This document shows positions 7,601 to 10,432 of a DNA stretch of 10,432 nt, piece by piece; positions within the stretch are counted from its first letter, which is position 1, and every line of letters starts with the position of its first letter. The stretch is from DASXBA01 sp036406475 (lineage in GTDB: Bacteria > Actinomycetota > Thermoleophilia > Solirubrobacterales > Thermoleophilaceae): NCBI GenBank assembly GCA_036406475.1, contig DASXBA010000031.1, positions 1-10,432 on the forward strand. The letters are read 5' to 3'. A model generated the notes under the pieces. It did no database searches. It had not been told where the DNA came from and worked only from the letters and a program-made list of their open reading frames with translations. The position numbers and the translations under genes were made by a program.

Positions 7601-8112
7601 TCCCCGATCGCCTCGGCATGGCGGCCGAGCGCCAGGTCGGCTTCGATCCGGTCTTCGAGGGCCGCCAGACGCAGCTCCTCCAGCCGGGCGAGGTCCGTCT
7701 GCAGCGCGGGCTCGAAGCTGAGGTCGTCGAGGGGAGGACCTCGCCACAGCGAGAGCGCCTCGGTGAGCGCCTGCGAGGCTGCGGCCGGGTCGCTCTCCGC
7801 GCGCCCCCGGGCGACCAACTCCTCGAACCGGTGCAGGTCCAGCGCTCCAGGCTCGACCCGCAGCTGGTAGCCCGGGCGCCGGGTGACGATCGCGTCGGCC
7901 CCGATCGCCTTGCGCAGCCTCGACACCGCGATCTGCAGCGCCTTGGTGCCCTCGCCGTCGCCCCACAGCTCCTCGAGCAGGCGGTCGCTCGACACCACCT
8001 CGTTCGCGTTCAGGAGCAGCAACCCGAGCAGGGCTCGCTGGCGGGCGCCGCCGAGGGCCACCGAGCGGTCGCCGTCGCGTACGTCGAGGGGGCCGAGAAT
8101 GCGGAAGTCCAA
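4663..8112 (-). CDS. Large SARP/AfsR-like regulator: winged helix, BTAD, AAA ATPase, TPR-type region
   Basis: This 1149-residue cytoplasmic protein starts at TTG 8112. No ATG or GTG lies in frame just upstream, and MDFRILGPLDV is where the family normally begins. Residues 1-88 are an OmpR-type winged helix (ALQIAVSRLRKAIG as recognition-helix region). Residues 92-236 are the bacterial transcriptional activation domain (LWRGPPLDDL, ALYRSGRQAEALEVYR, ELGIEPGKRLKELE). Residues 250-500 are an AAA/STAND-type ATPase with Walker A GEPGIGKSS (280-288), Walker B LAIVLDDLH (394-402), VVGCYRDTEV, and the family motif TDGNPLF (489-495). From about 630 to the end it is helical, with pairs such as YEEAVRHYRSALEVLEARG that look like TPRs. 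There is no C-terminal LuxR HTH, unlike MalT/LAL regulators. Family members activate target operons, often for secondary metabolism, but no biosynthetic genes are in this window. Confidence 0.93.
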   Translation of the reverse strand: MDFRILGPLDVRDGDRSVALGGARQRALLGLLLLNANEVVSSDRLLEELWGDGEGTKALQIAVSRLRKAIGADAIVTRRPGYQLRVEPGALDLHRFEELVARGRAESDPAAASQALTEALSLWRGPPLDDLSFEPALQTDLARLEELRLAALEDRIEADLALGRHAEAIGELEGLTGRYPLRERLRAQLMLALYRSGRQAEALEVYRDTRRVLVDELGIEPGKRLKELEAAILSQDAGLEPAQPAEAAGGLVGREPELKELIPIVERALGGSGAVVLLAGEPGIGKSSLAEALAAHAGDRGARVLVGRSWEAGGAPAYWPWVQAIRSWLPDADPDDVRSWVGRGGPELVTILPELRELMPDLPERSATDSGGARFRLFESLGAFLRSAAATQPLAIVLDDLHVADAASVLLLRFVAGEVSGAPLLVVGCYRDTEVGTDLGDALPDLARTPNAWRVSLKGLSLADTSRLLAIAGGQAPPAELAARVHEETDGNPLFAGEVARLLASEGLLDQAERLPVPEGVREAIGRRLQGMSDDCRELLVRASVLGREFDVDALERVSGLGQDEVFAALEEAITARLVGELPDGGARLRFSHMLIRDSVYEDLPATRRLRLHRETGDALEALYGASPEPHLAELAHHYLLAGGDGAAQAVRYAAAAGDRAASQLAYEEAVRHYRSALEVLEARGSADEGQACDILLSLGDILHRSGQGAEAKATLRRAADEAERCGWPERLARAALSYGGRFAWARASAHPGLVPMLERALAAIGEGDSTERVRLLARLGAATRDDPFRERRVGFATEAVAIAERSDDPKTLTYALEGYWVAVEGPDTADELLEVGERLIPLAEQVGENEIVFAARDHRLNTLWSKADRAAVDVEIDTLETLAEDLRQPAQRWSVGTDRTMLALMEGRFDDAERLAEETLAVGTAGENWNANVSYRLQMFVLRREQGRLVELEETIGRSVHEYPALLRFRSALAHLYVELGREREARAAFDDVMSVDLGREYLDAEWLFSVSMLPDVCAALGDEEAAATLHPLLVPYERRYAEAPVEAVFGSIARGLGVLATTLGRLDDAEAHFGVALEIEERMRARPWLAHVQHDLGAMLIARGRKGDRERGTELLGEAARTYSELGMGSWAGRAEAAAEGRGTLRR

Positions 8113-8125
8113 GTCCTCGGCGAAC

Positions 8126-8142
8126 GTAACACGGCTTGTTAC
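8126..8142. promoter_or_regulatory. Inverted repeat upstream of the SARP-like gene
   Basis: GTAACA-cggct-TGTTAC has perfect 6-bp arms and a 5-bp spacer. It lies 13 bp upstream of the TTG start, in the 105-bp gap shared with the divergent gene at 8218. It is AT-richer than its surroundings, as expected for a promoter or operator. The binding protein is unknown. Confidence 0.5.
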
Positions 8143-8204
8143 CGCCTCGTAGGTGGATTGAAGGCGGGCCCCCGCATGCTGCCTCCCGTCAGTCGGTCAC
8201 CACC

Positions 8205-8211
8205 AAGGAGG
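8205..8211 (+). promoter_or_regulatory. Strong Shine-Dalgarno for the small membrane protein
   Basis: AAGGAGG is a full consensus ribosome-binding site, 6 nt before ATG 8218. It fixes the start in a frame that is open for almost 1 kb further upstream. Confidence 0.85.
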
Positions 8212-8217
8212 TCGGTC

Positions 8218-8493
8218 ATGTCACAGCTCTCCCACCCCATCGTCACCTTCCGAGCCCACCGTGCAGTCGTGCTCGCCGCGCTGCTCGCGCTCGCCGCCAC
8301 GGTCGCCGTCGTGCTCGTGTTCGCCATCGGCGGCTCGTCCGACAACTCGAGCAGCACGCCCGCCAGCCCGAGCCACCAGGCCGGGGTCCGCTACGACGGC
8401 GGCCCCGAGGAGGGCAGCTCGCTCGTCCAGCCGCCGAGCACCCGCTACGACGGCGGCCCCGAGGAAGGCAGCGCGTCGATTTCGGGCCGTTAG
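8218..8493 (+). CDS. Small single-pass membrane protein with duplicated RYDGGPEEGS motif
   Basis: This 91-residue protein has a short basic N terminus (FRAHR), one strongly hydrophobic segment at 16-38 (AVVLAALLALAATVAVVLVFAIG), a Ser/Asn/Pro-rich spacer (40-55), and a tail holding RYDGGPEEGS twice, at 58-67 and 76-85. There are no cysteines or enzyme motifs. The repeated acidic motif, probably outside the membrane, could be a ligand, a metal or cell-wall contact, or a partner docking peptide. None of these can be shown from sequence. I recall similar short membrane proteins with DGGPEEG tails from Solirubrobacterales, without a known function. It is divergent from the SARP-like gene and lies 81 bp before the collagen-like gene, with a strong hairpin between. 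Confidence 0.83.
   Translation: MSQLSHPIVTFRAHRAVVLAALLALAATVAVVLVFAIGGSSDNSSSTPASPSHQAGVRYDGGPEEGSSLVQPPSTRYDGGPEEGSASISGR
8389..8472 (+). repeat. Two 30-bp direct repeats encoding RYDGGPEEGS
   Basis: The copies lie at 8389-8418 and 8443-8472, offset by 54 bp (18 codons), and differ at a single third-position base (GAG/GAA followed by GGC). The sequence between them is unrelated. The near identity suggests a recent duplication or strong constraint on the peptide. Confidence 0.9.
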
Positions 8494-8518
8494 GCCGACC
8501 GCGGTCCGGACAGGCGGT

Positions 8519-8552
8519 CGCCCGCGGGGTTTGCGCAAGAGCCCCGCGGGCG
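8519..8552 (+). terminator. Strong intergenic hairpin (terminator or attenuator candidate)
   Basis: Perfect 11-bp GC arms, CGCCCGCGGGG (8519-8529) and CCCCGCGGGCG (8542-8552), enclose a 12-nt loop that itself contains TTGCGCAA. No T-run follows, so this is not a classical Rho-independent terminator, but such I-shaped hairpins are common in high-GC actinobacteria. It could end the small membrane protein transcript or reduce readthrough into the collagen-like gene. Confidence 0.55.
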
Positions 8553-8563
8553 TCCCGCATTTC

Positions 8564-8571
8564 AGGAGGAG
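8564..8571 (+). promoter_or_regulatory. Shine-Dalgarno of the second collagen-like gene
   Basis: AGGAGGAG lies 3 nt before ATG 8575 (6 nt if only the first AGGAG pairs). It gives this gene an independent, strong initiation site after the hairpin. Confidence 0.75.
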
Positions 8572-8574
8572 AAG

Positions 8575-9159
8575 ATGATCAAGCGTCCATCTCCCGCACT
8601 CGTAATCTCGCTCGTCGCGCTCTTCGTGTCGCTCGGCGGCACGGGCTACGCGGCGATCAAGATCACCGGCAAGAACGTCAAGGACGGCTCGCTCACCGGC
8701 AAGGACGTGAAGAACAGTTCGCTCCGCACCGCCGATTTCAAGCGCGGCGACCTGCCGGCGGGCCCGCGCGGGCCGCAGGGGCAGCGCGGCGCCACCGGCG
8801 GCCAGGGTCCGAAGGGCGCCGCGGGAGCTGCGGGCTCCGCGCGCGCCTACGCGCACATCCTGGTCAACTCCGGCGGAGCGACGGTCGACCCGTCGCGCTC
8901 CAAGGGGATCACCCAGGCGAACGTGACCCGCATCGACACCGGCGCGCTCTGCGTGCACGGGCTCCCCTTCACGCCCCGCAACGGAGCCGGCGCCGCGGAC
9001 GCGAACCAGGTGCAGCTCGTCGTAGTGAGTATCGGCTTTGCACCCGACGCGGGGGTCATCGGCGCCTGTGGCAGCAGCGCCCAGGCGGTCATCGCGATCT
9101 CGACCACCGGTAACTCGCCGGCGGGCGCCGACCACGCGATCTACGTGGAGCTCAACTGA
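8575..9159 (+). CDS. Second exported collagen-like protein
   Basis: This 194-residue protein is a paralogue of the one at 1710-2345 in its first 55 residues. It has a basic start (MIKR), a hydrophobic export or anchor segment (ALVISLVALFVSLGG, 8-22), then the GKNVKDGSLTGKDVKNSSL segment, and a Gly-X-Y run from about 63 to 87 (GPRGPQGQRGATGGQGPKG and on). The C-terminal half (88-194) differs from the paralogue. It has alternating hydrophobic residues (QVQLVVVSIGF, QAVIAISTTGN) and two cysteines (C126, C165), suggesting a beta-rich, disulfide-linked head. A surface or secreted role is inferred from the signal and the collagen-like stalk. Ligand unknown. It ends facing the convergent HtaA-like gene, with a shared hairpin between. 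Confidence 0.87.
   Translation: MIKRPSPALVISLVALFVSLGGTGYAAIKITGKNVKDGSLTGKDVKNSSLRTADFKRGDLPAGPRGPQGQRGATGGQGPKGAAGAAGSARAYAHILVNSGGATVDPSRSKGITQANVTRIDTGALCVHGLPFTPRNGAGAADANQVQLVVVSIGFAPDAGVIGACGSSAQAVIAISTTGNSPAGADHAIYVELN
8617..8723 (+). repeat. Direct repeat, copy B (N-terminal block of second collagen-like gene)
   Basis: This is the 107-bp counterpart of 1749-1855, with about six substitutions and no gaps. Outside this block the two genes diverge quickly, especially in their head domains. Confidence 0.85.
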
Positions 9160-9160
9160 C

Positions 9161-9204
9161 GAAGTCGCCCGCGGCGAGGTGCCGGCCGCCGCCGCGGGCG
9201 CTTC
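9161..9204. terminator. Bidirectional hairpin between convergent genes
   Basis: GAAG plus CGCCCGCGGCG (9161-9164 and 9166-9176, with one bulged T) pairs with CGCCGCGGGCG plus CTTC (9190-9204), about 15 bp around a 13-nt loop. It begins 2 bp after one stop and ends 7 bp before the other, the expected place for a terminator shared by the convergent genes. There is no clear T-run on either side. Confidence 0.65.
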
Positions 9205-9210
9205 GCGTTC

Positions 9211-9903
9211 CTACGAGCCGGCGGTTACGTGCGAAACCGCGCTGCCGAGCAGCGAGCCCGCGGGGACGTTCGTGCCGAGCGTCTTGTTGATGAGCCTGGC
9301 CGCCTCCTTGCTCAGGCGGATGTCGGCGCTGAGGGTGGCCGACTTGCCGGAGACGTCCTTCTTCAGGTTGCGGAGCCGCCCGAGGAGGATCACCCGGCCG
9401 CCCTTGCAGTAGCGGCGCAGCGTCCTGACGAGCTTGCGCGCGACCCTCGGGTGCTTGCGCGCGATGCGCTTGACCAGGCGGACGGCCTTGCGCGCCTTCG
9501 CGCAGCCGCCCTTGAGGCCTGGCACCTGCGCCAGCACGTAGGCCTGCTTCCTCACGTGGACGGCGACGAAGCGGCGGGTCACGTACGACTTGCCGCCCTT
9601 CGTGAACTTGAGGCCGCCGGAGTGGGCGAGGACGCCGTTGAACGTCTTCGTGTTGCCGACGCCCGCGCCGATCGGGAACGTGAAGCCCGACCCTTCGGCC
9701 TTCGCCGTTCCGGTGGGAGCCACGCTCACGCCCTGAGCGGAGAGGAACGCGTTCACGGCCGCGCTCGGCGTGACCGTGGTCGAGCCCTTGAGCTTCGTGA
9801 CCTTGGCCTGCGACGCGGGTGCCGCGACGGCGAGCATGGTCAGAGCGGTGACCGCGGCGACAACAGCGAGGCGCAGGGAAAGCGCTCTCCTCGGTGACTT
9901 CAT
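9211..9903 (-). CDS. Secreted HtaA-like domain protein with a basic Cys-bracketed insert
   Basis: This 230-residue protein starts at ATG 9903, 4 nt after GGAGG. An ATG at 9930 has no such site. Residues 1-33 are a Sec-type signal (MKSPRRALSLRL, a hydrophobic core, then APASQA as the likely cleavage site). The mature part resembles HtaA-type domains: AVNAFLSAQGVSV, GSGFTFPIGAG, FNGVLAHSGGLKF, then LSADIRLSKEAARLINKTLG near the end. HtaA domains of corynebacteria bind haem at the cell surface. I base the family on this pattern only, and the haem ligands are not established here. Residues 134-166 interrupt the pattern with an Arg/Lys-rich helical stretch (14 basic, no acidic residues) bounded by C134 and C166, the only cysteines. 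They could close a disulfide loop. No DtxR-type iron box was recognised upstream. Confidence 0.82.
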   Translation of the reverse strand: MKSPRRALSLRLAVVAAVTALTMLAVAAPASQAKVTKLKGSTTVTPSAAVNAFLSAQGVSVAPTGTAKAEGSGFTFPIGAGVGNTKTFNGVLAHSGGLKFTKGGKSYVTRRFVAVHVRKQAYVLAQVPGLKGGCAKARKAVRLVKRIARKHPRVARKLVRTLRRYCKGGRVILLGRLRNLKKDVSGKSATLSADIRLSKEAARLINKTLGTNVPAGSLLGSAVSHVTAGS

Positions 9904-9938
9904 CGAACCTCCAGTCGGCAATAGGGGCATGGCCGACT

Positions 9939-9953
9939 CGGGAACACTTCCCG
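9939..9953. promoter_or_regulatory. Inverted repeat upstream of the HtaA-like gene
   Basis: CGGGAA-cac-TTCCCG has perfect 6-bp arms and lies 35 bp upstream of the HtaA-like ATG, a typical promoter or operator position. It does not match an iron box that I recognise. The binding factor is unknown. Confidence 0.4.
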
Positions 9954-9972
9954 GCCGCGCGAGTTTCGCGGC
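9954..9972 (-). terminator. Hairpin downstream of the right-edge gene
   Basis: GCCGCG and CGCGGC arms surround a 7-nt loop (9960-9966). It directly abuts the inverted repeat at 9939-9953 and lies about 70 bp past the stop of the minus-strand gene at 10042. It could end that transcript before the HtaA-like promoter. There is no T-run, so the evidence is weak. Confidence 0.3.
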
Positions 9973-10041
9973 GCCGCGCTAGAGCGTCGGATCGGCGACG
10001 AGCTGCTTGGATCGCGGGACCCCCGTGTTGTGGTCAGCGCC

Positions 10042-10432
10042 CTATCGACTGCAGACGTTCTTGAACCGAAGCCGGTGTAGACCAGCGCGTAGCCCAGAAT
10101 CGCTGTCACGCGGCACTCGGTACGAGACGCGAACCCGGGTGTAGAACCGCCTGAAGTGCCCAGATCGACCACGGCACGTGCGAATGCGGGATGCCCGCCC
10201 GCGAGCCCGGAAGTTGTAGACCGTGCCCGTGGCACAGTCGGGATCGCAGTCGTCAATCTGATGGCGGCCGCTACCGATAGCTACTCGATGCCCCCACCGC
10301 TTCCACTTCGTGTGGAACAGATCCCAAACCTCTGTGCCGCCCCAGTCCCAATTACGTGGCTTGACCTGCCCCCCGTAAGCGGAGTTGCCCGAGAGTGGAA
10401 GAAATACGGACGCGCTCGCCTGCGTGGCAGCC
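10042..10432 (-). CDS. Small secreted Cys/Trp protein of actinobacterial type (5' partial)
   Basis: The minus strand is open from the window's right edge to TAG at 10042-10044, giving 129 residues with the N terminus missing. The visible start, AATQASASVFLPLSGNSAYGG, looks like the end of a signal peptide (Ala-x-Ala) and the mature N terminus. Next come WDLFHTKWKRWGHRVAIGSG, the paired-Cys motif DDCDPDCATGTVYNF, RTCRGRSG, and FRRFYTRVRVSY. Four cysteines are present, counting one three residues from the end. I recognise this layout (Trp-x-x-Trp-Gly, CDPxCAxG, then a YTR-like end) from short exported proteins of Solirubrobacterales. No function is known to me. Base composition here is less GC-rich than in the neighbours. 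The reading has no internal start codon needed for an automatic call, but the motif content makes a real gene likely. Confidence 0.72.
   Translation of the reverse strand, partial: AATQASASVFLPLSGNSAYGGQVKPRNWDWGGTEVWDLFHTKWKRWGHRVAIGSGRHQIDDCDPDCATGTVYNFRARGRASRIRTCRGRSGHFRRFYTRVRVSYRVPRDSDSGLRAGLHRLRFKNVCSR

Noticed and set aside
5138..7966. Second long minus-strand frame (942 codons) overlapping the SARP-like gene
   Set aside because: It is an Arg/Gly/Ala/Pro-rich translation with no recognisable motif, typical of a GC-rich shifted frame. The other frame has Walker motifs.
9973..10256. Minus-strand frame running from 10256 through the gap to the HtaA-like start
   Set aside because: Its translation has no motif and overlaps the frame at 10042-10432, which has CDPDC and Trp motifs and a signal-peptide end.
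10261..10432. Open plus-strand frame starting with ATG at 10261 and running off the edge
   Set aside because: It is short, lacks a ribosome-binding site and is opposite the better-supported minus-strand gene.

Overview
The window is high-GC, densely packed actinobacterial DNA. Two proteins carry the N-terminal block with SLGGTGYAA and GKNVKDGSLTGKD followed by a short Gly-X-Y stretch. This block is characteristic of the Thermoleophilia (Solirubrobacter/Conexibacter type). The short secreted proteins at the right end fit that group too. The lineage is inferred from protein style, not from a marker gene. I found no RNA genes, insertion sequences, CRISPR arrays or prophage genes.

Left half (1-4658) is a signalling locus. 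After the tail of an unidentified gene (1-165) comes a minus-strand gene for an unusual fusion: a class III nucleotide cyclase-type domain joined to a NarL/LuxR-type response regulator (162-1346). Running the other way is a compact four-gene operon. It encodes a small membrane protein (1456-1713), a collagen-like exported protein (1710-2345), a membrane-anchored degenerate histidine kinase without the phospho-acceptor His (2375-3538), and an apparently intact NarL-type sensor kinase (3540-4658). Genes overlap by 4 nt or abut. The divergent promoter region holds two copies of the palindrome TCACC-N6-GGTGA with 31 bp between them, which fits binding by a dimeric regulator, plausibly the fusion protein. 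My reading is one system: exported or membrane sensors, pseudokinase plus kinase, then the cyclase-response regulator, with autoregulation. The partnership is inferred from gene order and domain logic.

Middle (4663-8112) is one large minus-strand gene for a SARP/AfsR-like regulator: winged helix, BTAD, AAA ATPase, TPR-type helices. Its stop lies 4 bp from the stop of the kinase operon. An inverted repeat (GTAACA-N5-TGTTAC) sits just upstream of its TTG start.

Right part (8218-10432) is mostly envelope or secreted proteins: a small single-pass membrane protein with a duplicated RYDGGPEEGS motif, a second collagen-like protein sharing a nearly identical 107-bp segment with the first, a strong hairpin between convergent genes, a secreted HtaA-like protein with a Cys-bracketed, very basic insert, and the 3' part of a small Cys- and Trp-containing secreted protein that runs off the window end. 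The last gene has no start codon inside the window and is recognised only by reading the minus strand through the right edge.
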